From Planctomycetota bacterium (GTDB lineage Bacteria; Planctomycetota; B15-G4), in assembly GCA_029259715.1 (NCBI GenBank), contig JAJDEP010000002.1:28081-92080 (forward strand): 64,000 nucleotides of DNA, given 5' to 3'. The notes under the pieces are model-generated. The model saw only the letters and a list, made by a program, of their open reading frames with translations, was not told the DNA's origin and made no database searches. Shown piece by piece: positions 18,847 to 30,220 of this stretch. Position 1 is the stretch's first letter; each line of letters starts with the position of its first letter. The translations under genes were made by a program, and so were the position numbers.

Positions 18847-18920
18847 ATCCGCAGCCCGTCCTCCGGCGAAAGGTGAGGTGAAGAGCACATTCATCTCCCC
18901 TTCGATCGCTGGAGAACACC

Positions 18921-20195
18921 ATGTTCGCCTCACTCGCTGCCGCCGGACTCCTGAGCGTCTCGCTCGCCGCGGCCCCCTTGAACGAGTCCAATCAGGACAT
19001 CGTCGACACGGCCGTGGCCGCCGGCAGCTTCAACACCCTGGCCGCCGCCCTCACCGAGGCCGGCCTCATCGACGCGCTCAAGGGCGACGGCCCCTTCACC
19101 GTCTTCGCGCCCACCGACGCCGCCTTCGCCGCCCTGCCCGCGGGCACCGTCGAGACCCTGCTGCTCCCGGAGAACCGGGCGCGCCTCACCGCGATCCTGA
19201 CCTACCACGTCGTCCCCGGCCGCGTCGGCTCCCGGAAGGTCGTCGACCTCACGGGTGCCCTCACGCTCAACGGCCAGCGCCTCGGCATCACCGTCGACCA
19301 TGGCACCGTGCGCATCGACGACGCCACCGTCCAGACGGTCGACATCGACTGCACCAACGGCGTGATCCACGTCATCGACAAGGTGCTGCTGCCCTCGGCC
19401 GACAACCTGGTCGAGACGGCCGTGAAGGCCGGGAGATTCGGCACCCTGGTCGCCGCGGTGAAAGCCGCCGGCCTGGTCGAGACCCTCGTCGGTGAGGGTC
19501 CCTTCACGGTGCTCGCCCCCACGGATGCGGCCTTCGCGGCCCTCCCCGCCGGGACAGTCGAGTCGCTGCTCCTGCCCCGCAACCGCGACAAGCTCACGCG
19601 CATCCTCACCTATCACGTGATCCCGGGCCGGGTCTATGCCGCGGACGCCCTCGCGACGCTGGAGTTCACCACCGTCGAGTCGAGCCCCGTGCGCTTCGCC
19701 ACGCTCGGAGAGCGCGTGATGGTCGGGACCGCCGGTGTCGTCGCCACGGACATCGACGCCACCAACGGTGTCATCCACGTCATCGACGCGGTGATCATGC
19801 CGCCCAAGGGCGATGACATGGCGCGGGCCGTCAACGCGCTCATCGACGAGGCCATCACGCTCGGCGCGCCGATGTTCAACAACGGCCAGCCGGCAGCCTG
19901 CGCCGCCGTCTACGCCATCGCCGCACAAGGCCTGATGACCCTGCCCGGTGACGGACTGCCGGCTGCGGCGAACGAGCGCATGCGCCGCGCCCTCACCGAG
20001 GCCGACGCCGAGCACGACCATAGGCAGCGTGCCTGGATCCTGCGGGGCGCTCTCGACGACGTGCGCGCGATGCCTCTGGCCACCATGATGATGCCGCTGC
20101 CGGCACCGCGCATGGAGACATCGTCCTCGAAGACCTCGTCCTGCTCGCAGGAGACGAAGTCATCCTGCGCGGCGAGCGATTCCCACTCGCTCTAG
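18921..20195 (+). CDS. Secreted protein with two fasciclin domains and a Ser/Cys-rich tail
   Basis: 424 residues; ATG at 18921 preceded by GGAG. A short signal ([14 protein letters not shown]) is followed by two fasciclin (FAS1) domains, roughly residues 24-155 and 157-293. Each carries the H1 box ([17 protein letters not shown]), YHVVPGR/YHVIPGR and the H2 box ([13 protein letters not shown] / [13 protein letters not shown]). A third, helical segment with [20 protein letters not shown] and a possible His pair follows. The last about 28 residues are almost only Ser, Thr, Lys and Cys. Third-codon-position GC stays high through this tail, so it is probably real and not a frameshift. FAS1 proteins are adhesion or matrix proteins. 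Confidence 0.9.
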   Translation: MFASLAAAGLLSVSLAAAPLNESNQDIVDTAVAAGSFNTLAAALTEAGLIDALKGDGPFTVFAPTDAAFAALPAGTVETLLLPENRARLTAILTYHVVPGRVGSRKVVDLTGALTLNGQRLGITVDHGTVRIDDATVQTVDIDCTNGVIHVIDKVLLPSADNLVETAVKAGRFGTLVAAVKAAGLVETLVGEGPFTVLAPTDAAFAALPAGTVESLLLPRNRDKLTRILTYHVIPGRVYAADALATLEFTTVESSPVRFATLGERVMVGTAGVVATDIDATNGVIHVIDAVIMPPKGDDMARAVNALIDEAITLGAPMFNNGQPAACAAVYAIAAQGLMTLPGDGLPAAANERMRRALTEADAEHDHRQRAWILRGALDDVRAMPLATMMMPLPAPRMETSSSKTSSCSQETKSSCAASDSHSL

Positions 20196-20209
20196 TCTTC
20201 CGCCCCACA

Positions 20210-20268
20210 CCGTCACGTCTCTCACCGGGTCGCATCGCTCACGCGGTGCGGCCCGGTCGACGTGACGG
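20210..20268. terminator. Two-tier palindrome between convergent genes
   Basis: Outer arms CCGTCACGTC (20210-20219) and GACGTGACGG (20259-20268) enclose inner arms ACCGGGTCGCA (20224-20234) and TGCGGCCCGGT (20247-20257) with a 12-nt loop. It fills the 81-bp gap between the convergent fasciclin and helicase genes and is a likely bidirectional terminator, although there is no T-run. Confidence 0.6.
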
Positions 20269-20276
20269 CCGGACGG

Positions 20277-21698
<1,422 letters not shown>

Positions 21699-21911
21699 CG
21701 GATTGATCTGGGAATTCGGGGACTGCCGAGGCAACGGGAACCGAGGGAAGCCTCAACGAGGCCGCTAGGGCAGGCTTGCCGGGCCTCGGAATCGCGGGCG
21801 GGGCACGCCGACGGCGGCCGCTTCACCCATGGGTTGCGCCTACCCTAGCCGCCCCTCGCCGTTGTTTCCGTGAAATTCTCGGTTTGTCCGGGTCCGGGGG
21901 ACTCCCACGGC

Positions 21912-21939
21912 GTGACCCAGGGGCCCTATCCCCTATGCT
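21912..21939 (+). promoter_or_regulatory. Putative promoter giving a leaderless message
   Basis: GTGACC (21912-21917), a 16-bp spacer and TATGCT (21934-21939) precede the GTG start at 21946 by 6 nt. Transcription would start at or next to the start codon. Prediction by eye. Confidence 0.45.
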
Positions 21940-21945
21940 CCCCGC

Positions 21946-22809
21946 GTGCTCCCCTGGGTCCAAATCGACGCGACGGCCGTCCCCGGCAGCGGCAAGGAGA
22001 TGAGTCTCCATCGCCGGGGCGATGTCTTCTCGATCCGCGTCGGCGGCGTCGAGCTGATGAACAACTGGATCTACGGCCCCGAGTGCGGCCTGGCGGACAT
22101 CGGGTGCGCTGCGCTGGCGGACCCCGAGCGGCCGCGCATACTCATCGGCGGGCTGGGCATGGGTTTCACCCTGGCGCGCTGCCTCAGCAAGCTGGGGCCG
22201 GGCGCCCGCATCGTCGTCTCCGAGCTGGTGCCGGCCGTGGTGCGTTGGAACGAGACCGTTCTCGGCGCGTTGGCCGGGCATCCGCTGAACGATGCGCGGG
22301 TCACCGTCGTGCAGGGTGATGTGGCGCGCCTGATGCGTGCGGAGCCCGGCGGTTTCGACGCGATCCTGCTCGACGTCGACAACGGCCCCGAGGGTCTCTC
22401 ACGCGCGAGCAACGACAAGCTCTACGGGCACGGTGGCCTGGCGGCAGCCCGCAAGGCGCTGCGTCCCGGCGGTGTGTTGGCCGTGTGGTCGCTCTCGGAG
22501 GACCAGGCGTTCACCGCGCGCATGAAGCAGGCCGGCTTCGACGTGCAGGAGAACCGCTACCGGCAGCGGCGGGCGTCGGCGCGCCAGATGATCTTCGTCG
22601 GGCGTCCGCGTCCGGCCGAAGCTCGCGCGAAGGCATCCGCGGGCAAGGCCCCAGCGGGCAAGCGACCTGAGCGGAAGGCGAAGGCGAAGGGGGCGTCAAA
22701 GCCGAAACCGGCCTCGAAAGCGAAACCGGCAGCAAAGGCGAAGCCGGCGGCGAAGGCAAAGCCGACGTCGACCGAGCGGGTGCGCCGGACGCGACGTCCT
22801 AGGGACTGA
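21946..22809 (+). CDS. Spermidine-synthase-like methyltransferase-fold protein with Lys/Ala/Pro tail
   Basis: 287 residues from GTG at 21946. Residues about 15-225 follow the spermine/spermidine synthase fold: RVGGVELMNNW, RPRILIGGLGMGFTLA (nucleotide-binding loop), IVVSELVPAVVRWN, DARVTVVQGDV, FDAILLDVDNGP (central acidic loop) and GGVLAVWSLSED. Short stand-alone proteins of this type in many bacteria lack the polyamine pocket, so polyamine synthesis is not certain. The last about 70 residues consist of KPA/KAK-type repeats (KPASKAKPAAKAKPAAKAK), like the nucleic-acid-binding tails of histone-H1-like proteins. The gene end overlaps the opposing small membrane gene by 11 bp. Confidence 0.8.
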   Translation: MLPWVQIDATAVPGSGKEMSLHRRGDVFSIRVGGVELMNNWIYGPECGLADIGCAALADPERPRILIGGLGMGFTLARCLSKLGPGARIVVSELVPAVVRWNETVLGALAGHPLNDARVTVVQGDVARLMRAEPGGFDAILLDVDNGPEGLSRASNDKLYGHGGLAAARKALRPGGVLAVWSLSEDQAFTARMKQAGFDVQENRYRQRRASARQMIFVGRPRPAEARAKASAGKAPAGKRPERKAKAKGASKPKPASKAKPAAKAKPAAKAKPTSTERVRRTRRPRD

Positions 22810-23014
22810 CTTCGTCCACGCCGCGGTCGCTGCTCGCGGCGTCGTGGCTCGGCTCCGGCAGGACGGCGTCCCTGAAGGAACCCAGTCCGGCCGCCAGCGA
22901 GACCACCGCCAGCACGCCGAGGGTCGCCACCATGAGCCGCAGTCGGCGGACTTCCCGACGCAGACTCTCCATGGTCGGGAGTTCCTCGAACCGGCGCAGT
23001 GCTTGTCGTTGCAT
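22799..23014 (-). CDS. Small single-pass membrane protein
   Basis: 71 residues: a basic N-terminal amphipathic part (ESLRREVRRLRLM), one transmembrane helix (VATLGVLAVVSLAAGLGSF) and a short acidic tail. This looks like a genuine small membrane protein, and TAGACT at 23061-23067 (minus strand) could serve as a -10. Its 3' end overlaps the convergent synthase-like gene by 11 bp. No family recognised. Confidence 0.5.
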   Translation of the reverse strand: MQRQALRRFEELPTMESLRREVRRLRLMVATLGVLAVVSLAAGLGSFRDAVLPEPSHDAASSDRGVDEVSP

Positions 23015-23195
23015 CGCTCGTCCCCGGGCGACTCTTCCCAGCCCGCCCCTTTCGTTCCCGCCAGTCTAGGCAGGCGACGAGCGTTCGCGCTGTGGCGATG
23101 CCATGTCGCCCGTTGCGCGCGGGGCATGCCGGCCTCAGCGGCCCGACGTCATCGGCCCGGCCTCAGCGACCCGGCCTCAGCAACTCGGTCCCGCG

Positions 23196-24860
23196 TCAGG
23201 ACTTGCTGACGAGCTCGGCGTCCTCGGCTTCGATGTGCGCCGCCTTCATGAGCGGGTGCGCATCGTCGTAATGGTCGTCGCCGCTGTGCTCGGACGACAT
23301 GATCCAGCTCTGCTTCTCGTCCTCGCGGCGTGAGCGACGACCGAGCAGCCGGTCCATGAAGTAGAAGAGCTTGAGCTCGATGGGCAGCGAGTAGTTGCCG
23401 GACTTCAGGCGCCAGCCCGAGATGCGCTCGATGAGGCCGCGCTTGGGCCGCACCATGCCGTGGAAGAAGCTCGAGTACTGGTAGTACAGCCGCCAGATCT
23501 TCTCGACCTCCGGCGGGATGTTGTCCTTCCACGTCTGCATCACGTGGTACTGCAACATCTTGCCCCAGTTGTCGAGGCCTTCCGGCGGGACGTAGCCCAT
23601 CTTGAGCGCGTCGTCGAACAGGCTGCTGCCGGGGATCGGACGGAACGGGAAGACCTGCGCCGAGACCAACGGGTAGGTCGCCACGATGTCGCCGGCCTCG
23701 TCGAGGGTCGTGCGCATGGAGTGCTCACTCTCACCGGGGTAGCCGATGATGTAGGTGAGCGACACGGTGATGCCGCGCTCGTGGTACTCCTTGCAGGCCT
23801 TCTTGGAGTCGCCCATCTTGACCGGCTTGCCGAGCCGCTCGAGCATCTTCTCCTCGGCCGCTTCGGCGCCGATGAGGCAGACGTACATGCCCGACTCCTT
23901 GAACAGGTCGAGCGTCTCCTGGCTGTAACGCAGCGTCGAGTAGATCTCGAGCATGCAGTTCCAGTCGAAGTCGAGCTTGCGGTCGACGATGCCCTGGCTG
24001 AAATCGTGGATGCGCTTCTCGTGCACGCCGAAGTTGGCGTCGTGGAAGCGCACGGACTCGAAGCCCCAGCGCTCGTGCAGCTCCTGCAGGTCGTCGAGCA
24101 TGTCGTCGGCCGGCTGGGCCTTCCAACGCTGGTCGGTGACCGAGGGCGAGCAGCAGAAGATGCACGGCTCGGGGCAGCCGAAGCTGGAGAAGTAGGTGAT
24201 GCCGAAGTAGTTCTGCCGTCCCTGCTTCGCGAGGCGCGGCGGGATGGGCATGTGGTTGGTGGAGCGGTGGGCGCCCGGGCGCATCTGCCGCTCGCGGTAC
24301 GGCTCGGGATCCATCAGATGCCAGGCCGCCCGCTTGAGCTGACTCCAGCCGACGATGGGCTGGGCAGCGGTCTTGATGACCTGGTTGTCGCGCCACAGGC
24401 CGAGGCCCTTGACCTCGTCGAGGGCCACGCCCGAATCGACGGCGTGGACGAAGTCGCGGAAGGTCATCTCGCCCTGGCCGAAGGCCACGGCGTCGTAGAT
24501 GCCGGTCTTGAGGTACTGCTCGGGGGCCACGCTGGGGAACCACCCGCCGGTGATGATCTTGATGTCGGGGTAGGCCGCGCGCACGGCCTCGGCGGCCATG
24601 TGTCCGTCGGCCACGGTGTAGCCGAGGATGGCCGTGGTCCCGAAGATGGCCGCGTCGCTGCACCACTCCACCGCCATGCGGTGGGCCTCGTCGTGCTCGT
24701 ACAGATTGGCGTCGAGGACCTTGACCTCGTAGCCCTCGGCGTCCGGGATGGCCGCGATGTGCAGCATCTCCAGCGGGAGTTGGTCGTAGCTGGGGAACTC
24801 ACCCGTCCGACGATCGACCATCTGCGGCCGGTAGAGGACGATCTTGGGCTTGCGGGACAT
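23196..24860 (-). CDS. B12-binding-fold radical SAM enzyme (BchE/P-methylase type)
   Basis: 554 residues from ATG at 24860, preceded by GAGAGGTGAG. The N-terminal about 170 residues form a cobalamin-binding-like Rossmann domain (KIVLYRPQMVDRR..., YEVKVLDANLYEHDEAHRMA, DAAIFGTTAI, IKIITGGWFPS). The DxHxxG cobalamin ligand is not evident. The radical SAM cluster motif is CPEPCIFC (CxxxCxxC) near residue 230, followed by VRFHDANFGVHEKRI, LIGAEAAEEKMLERLGK and SLTYIIGYPGESE. Relatives methylate, cyclise or rearrange lipids, tetrapyrroles and natural products. No partner gene adjoins that would reveal the substrate. The gene upstream (PP2C) is nearly 300 bp away. Confidence 0.9.
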   Translation of the reverse strand: MSRKPKIVLYRPQMVDRRTGEFPSYDQLPLEMLHIAAIPDAEGYEVKVLDANLYEHDEAHRMAVEWCSDAAIFGTTAILGYTVADGHMAAEAVRAAYPDIKIITGGWFPSVAPEQYLKTGIYDAVAFGQGEMTFRDFVHAVDSGVALDEVKGLGLWRDNQVIKTAAQPIVGWSQLKRAAWHLMDPEPYRERQMRPGAHRSTNHMPIPPRLAKQGRQNYFGITYFSSFGCPEPCIFCCSPSVTDQRWKAQPADDMLDDLQELHERWGFESVRFHDANFGVHEKRIHDFSQGIVDRKLDFDWNCMLEIYSTLRYSQETLDLFKESGMYVCLIGAEAAEEKMLERLGKPVKMGDSKKACKEYHERGITVSLTYIIGYPGESEHSMRTTLDEAGDIVATYPLVSAQVFPFRPIPGSSLFDDALKMGYVPPEGLDNWGKMLQYHVMQTWKDNIPPEVEKIWRLYYQYSSFFHGMVRPKRGLIERISGWRLKSGNYSLPIELKLFYFMDRLLGRRSRREDEKQSWIMSSEHSGDDHYDDAHPLMKAAHIEAEDAELVSKS

Positions 24861-25158
24861 GCGGCTCACCTCTCGAGAGAGGGTCCGTGGAGGGGGGCGG
24901 CCCGGGGTGGGGTCGCGGATGGAACCACGAGCTTGATTCGGCACGGGCCTGGGGTTCGCTTTTGCCCGAATCCGGACCGAGTGCACAAGATTATCCCGGC
25001 CATGCACTTCCGTCTACAAGTGCCGATTCCCCGCCGGAGGTCGCGGCACGTCGTTTCGACGCGCCGTCTCGACGCGCCTGCCAAGGAGACTCACGAGTCA
25101 TGTGACCTCGCCGACGTCCGCAGGGCCGAGGAGGGACGCCCCTGCCGGGCCGCGAGAC

Positions 25159-26004
25159 TCAGTGCCCCGCTTCGCCCGGCAGGCGCCAGGCCACCACCGT
25201 CAGGTCATCCGGCTTGCTCGGGCGGTCACCAGCGCCACCGGCCATGCGCAGCCGGCAACACGCGACGAGTCGGTCGACGGCCGTCTCCAACGGACCGACG
25301 CGGACGAATTCCACCACCTCCGCCGTGGAGAGGTTGTCGAACAACCCATCGCTCGCCAGCACCACCGTGTCCCGGGGTGCGAGCCGGACGGACGGCCCCA
25401 CGGCGATGTGCATGTCCTCGCCGCCGAGGGCGTTGGAGATGATGTGCCGTTGCGCGTGGTCGAGGGCGTCGTCCGCGGCGAGCAGACCCGACTCCACGGC
25501 GTAGCCCACGGGTGAATGCGGCGTCGTCTCGTGCTTGAGGCGGCCCCGCTGGCCGGTGATGACCGCCACCGAGTCGCCGGCATGGTAGACCCGCGCCGAC
25601 CCCGCCATGATCTCCACGGCCACCAGGGTCGTGGCCGCATCTGCCGGGAGCGCCGTCACGCGACGGTTCCCCTCCTCGAACCCGTCGAGGATGCCGTCGC
25701 GCAGCGAGCGCCCCGCCCCGAGGGCCTTGCGGACCGCGTCGCGTAGAGCCTGCAGCGCCTCGCGGGACGCCTGCTCGCCGGCCGCGTGCCCTCCCACGCC
25801 GTCAGCCACGGCCAGGACCCAGCCGTGCCCGCCACACGCGAGGGCCAGGGCCCCGTCCTCGTTGACGCCGTCCGGGTCCCCGACCTTGGCCGGTGAGCGA
25901 TGGGTGAACACCACCGTACGGGCGCCGTCGAGGTCGAGCACCTCCGGCTCCGACAGGTCGGCGCGTTCCCAGAGCCGCGGCGTCCCCTGTCCATCGGCGC
26001 TCAA
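25159..26004 (-). CDS. PP2C-family Ser/Thr protein phosphatase
   Basis: 281 residues if translation starts at TTG 26004, which overlaps the kinase TGA (26001-26003) in a TTGA arrangement and has GGAG about 10 nt upstream; the frame is open further upstream into the kinase gene. PPM/PP2C metal-binding motifs are present: DPDGVNEDGALAL (first Asp), VLAVADGVGGHAAGE, ADAATTLVAVEI, RVYHAGDSVAVI, DTVVLASDGLFDNLS and the final PDDLTVVAWRL. It is the expected partner for the kinase encoded immediately upstream, reversing its phosphorylations in the cytoplasm. Confidence 0.88.
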   Translation of the reverse strand: MSADGQGTPRLWERADLSEPEVLDLDGARTVVFTHRSPAKVGDPDGVNEDGALALACGGHGWVLAVADGVGGHAAGEQASREALQALRDAVRKALGAGRSLRDGILDGFEEGNRRVTALPADAATTLVAVEIMAGSARVYHAGDSVAVITGQRGRLKHETTPHSPVGYAVESGLLAADDALDHAQRHIISNALGGEDMHIAVGPSVRLAPRDTVVLASDGLFDNLSTAEVVEFVRVGPLETAVDRLVACCRLRMAGGAGDRPSKPDDLTVVAWRLPGEAGH

Positions 26005-27320
26005 CGTCGCCGGCTCCGCTCGAGGCTGCGCGCGCACCAGGGACAGGTCATCCAGAACTCGCGGGCGACACCGGATCCGCAGCCCCCGCAACGCTCGGAG
26101 CTGCCGGGCAGTTTCCAGGCGCGCGTCACCTTGCGCCGGCACCAGGGGCAGTAGCGCATGGACGCCATGAGCTCACCGCGACAATGCCGGCACTGCGCGC
26201 AGTAGCGACGGTCCGGCAGGGCGCGCGTCGTCGTCGGGCCGATGGACCCGCCGTAGCACCAGGCGCAATAGGGCCAATCGCCCTTGACGCCTCGCTTGCA
26301 GCGGGAGCAGACGTGGCTCCACCGCGTCGGGCCCGTGTGGACCTTGCGGCCCGACCCGCACCAGGGACAGGCGATCATCGCCTCCGAGACCGGGCCGGCG
26401 CAGCGCTTGCAGCTCGCGTTCAACTCGAGTGCGCCGCCGAAGGCCCGCCGGAATTGCCGCTGCTGCACGGCCTTCCAGTCCTGCTTCGGCGGCGCCTTGG
26501 ACGCCCCGGTCCCCGACGCGCCCACGCGGCGCACGCGGGGCTTGCTCCGTACCCGCAATTTCGGCGCGAGACGACGGAAGGCCCGCAACATGGCCTCGCC
26601 GTCCTTGAAGCGCAGCGTCGGATCGAACTCGATGGCCCGGGCCAGAAAGTCCTGCAGGTCCGGATGGAACGCGGCCAATCGGGCCGCGCCGGGAAGCGGA
26701 TCGCGATAGGGCCACTCGGGCAGCCGGCCCGAGAGCAAGCGCCACAGGAGCAGCCCCAGCGAGAACACATCCGACCGGGGTGAAGGTCGCCCCATGGCCT
26801 GCTCGGGAGCGATGAAGCCGACGGTGCCCGTGCCCCCCGCCGCCACCGTCCGCCGCGCGACCTTCGAGATGCCGAAGTCGGCCAGGCGCACGCGCCCGTC
26901 CGGAAAGAGGATCACGTTCTCCGGCTTCACGTCGCAGTGCATGATGCGCGCACGATGGGCGTGGGCCAGGGCGTCGATGAGCTGCTCGGTCCAGGCCAGC
27001 GCCGTCTTGCGGGCCACGCGGCGCGTCATGCGCTCGGCCAGCGTGCCGACCCCCAGCGGCTGCACGATGACGAACTGCCCGCCCACCGGGCCGGCGGTCT
27101 TGATCGGCACGATGTTCGGATGGTCGAGCCGGGCCGTGTGGCGCACCTCGCGCTTGAAGTCTTCGAGCACGCCGGCGGTGACGAGATGGGCGTGGGGCAC
27201 CTTCATCGCCACGCGCACGCCCTCGACGGTGTCGAGGGCCTCGTAGACCACGGCGAATCCCCCTCCGCCGAGGCGCCGCACGATCTGGTACTTGTCGAGC
27301 CGTTGTCGTGCGCGGAGCAC
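26001..27320 (-). CDS. Ser/Thr protein kinase (non-RD) with four C-terminal zinc ribbons
   Basis: 439 residues from GTG at 27320. Residues 10-265 are a Hanks-type kinase: Gly loop RLGGGGFAVVYEA, catalytic Lys 40 in VAMKVP, catalytic loop MHCDVKPEN (Cys replaces the usual Arg, so non-RD, Asp 130), LADFGISK (Asp 148) and FIAPEQAMG. The remainder contains four pairs of CxxC knuckles (CKRC/CPWC, CSRC/CAWC, CAQCRHC/CPWC, CGGC/CPWC), like double zinc ribbons. No transmembrane helix is seen, so it is probably soluble. TATGCT about 30 nt upstream (27349-27354, minus) is a candidate -10. The downstream phosphatase gene overlaps by 4 bp. Confidence 0.9.
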   Translation of the reverse strand: MLRARQRLDKYQIVRRLGGGGFAVVYEALDTVEGVRVAMKVPHAHLVTAGVLEDFKREVRHTARLDHPNIVPIKTAGPVGGQFVIVQPLGVGTLAERMTRRVARKTALAWTEQLIDALAHAHRARIMHCDVKPENVILFPDGRVRLADFGISKVARRTVAAGGTGTVGFIAPEQAMGRPSPRSDVFSLGLLLWRLLSGRLPEWPYRDPLPGAARLAAFHPDLQDFLARAIEFDPTLRFKDGEAMLRAFRRLAPKLRVRSKPRVRRVGASGTGASKAPPKQDWKAVQQRQFRRAFGGALELNASCKRCAGPVSEAMIACPWCGSGRKVHTGPTRWSHVCSRCKRGVKGDWPYCAWCYGGSIGPTTTRALPDRRYCAQCRHCRGELMASMRYCPWCRRKVTRAWKLPGSSERCGGCGSGVAREFWMTCPWCARSLERSRRR

Positions 27321-27421
27321 CCCGTCATCCCTCGCGAGTCAGCGCGACAGCATAGGACCGGACTCAGGGTCGCACCACGGGCAGGCCGGGCGGGCCGGGC
27401 ACGTCGGGGCCTCGCCGAGGC

Positions 27422-29305
<1,884 letters not shown>

Positions 29306-29308
29306 GGA

Positions 29309-30133
29309 TCACCAGAACCCGCCGTCGGGGTCACGGATCCAGCGCCGCACGTGCCGGCTCAGCCAACGCCAGCGCGCCCTCAGGGGCAGACGCCGCGCCA
29401 GGCCGCCGATCACCGTGTAGTGGCACGGCGTGCAGCGACCGCACGGGCGCCCCGAGCGGGGCCGGTGGCAGAACCAGGTCAGCTGCATCAGCGGCAGGAA
29501 CCCGTGCTGCTCGGCGCAGTCCCACATCTCCCACTTCGTGTAGTCGAGGTTGGGGAAGCGGAAGTTGCGGAACAGCTCGAAGGCGTCGTGGCCGCCGAGA
29601 TCATGCCCAAGGACGCGACCGTCCGCGCTGCTGACGAGCAGGGGCAGGAAGGTCCGGTAGAACTCGGTGGCGGTCTTGTTGGGCTTCTCCCAGGAGACCT
29701 CCAGCCCGGACATGCCGTCCTGTTCGGAGAGGGCGGCCAACCACTCGTACTGCGAGCCGATGCTGAATCGATCGACGCCCGCCTCGTAGAGCCGCGCGAT
29801 GCGCGGGCTGACCTCGATGGAGGCCCGCCGGATCACGCGCGTCGGGAGCAGTCGGGCCGCGGCGCCGGCCCCGTGAGCGGCGAGGCCGTCCCGGATGGCG
29901 GCCATGGCGAGCTCCTCGTGAGCCGTCGAGCGCCGCTCCTCGTCGATGACGTAGACGGGCTCCACCCGCCCCCCCTCCTTCAGCACCACCTTCAACACAT
30001 GGAAGGTCGAGTCCCACCCGCCGGTCCACAGCACGCGGTGCGGGCTCGCGAGATCGGCAGGCGCCGGGATCGGGGCCGGGACCGCAGGCGCGGCCCTTGC
30101 GACGAGCGGGGAAACGGGACGCAACGGTGACAC
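29309..30133 (-). CDS. QueC-like PP-loop ATP pyrophosphatase, paralog 1
   Basis: 274 residues if started at GTG 30133 (in-frame with no upstream ATG; start uncertain). Near residue 36 the PP-loop reads LWTGGWDSTF, a variant of the SGGxDS signature of N-type ATP pyrophosphatases. The C-terminal CHRPRSGRPCGRCTPC has the C-x8-C-x2-C-x2-C spacing of the zinc site in 7-cyano-7-deazaguanine synthase (QueC). The family forms amide or nitrile groups via adenylated carboxylates. It is clearly related to the gene at 33275-34102, sharing YVID..RR, ARLLPT and LTWFCH.PR.GRPCG.C.PC. The ABC-F gene follows by 3 bp, and the ATP-grasp gene is divergent. Confidence 0.8.
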   Translation of the reverse strand: MSPLRPVSPLVARAAPAVPAPIPAPADLASPHRVLWTGGWDSTFHVLKVVLKEGGRVEPVYVIDEERRSTAHEELAMAAIRDGLAAHGAGAAARLLPTRVIRRASIEVSPRIARLYEAGVDRFSIGSQYEWLAALSEQDGMSGLEVSWEKPNKTATEFYRTFLPLLVSSADGRVLGHDLGGHDAFELFRNFRFPNLDYTKWEMWDCAEQHGFLPLMQLTWFCHRPRSGRPCGRCTPCHYTVIGGLARRLPLRARWRWLSRHVRRWIRDPDGGFW

Positions 30134-30220
30134 TCCGGATGACGGGCCCGACAGCAGTAGGCCCTGTTCGGGACGGCCCGGCAGATTATGCTTTCTCGTC
30201 CCTCGTTCGCCCGGACTTCC

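Noticed and set aside
20101..20195. Alternative reading frame at the end of the fasciclin gene suggesting a frameshift
   Set aside because: The other frame gives a plausible peptide, but third-position GC is higher in the annotated frame, and there is no stop problem.
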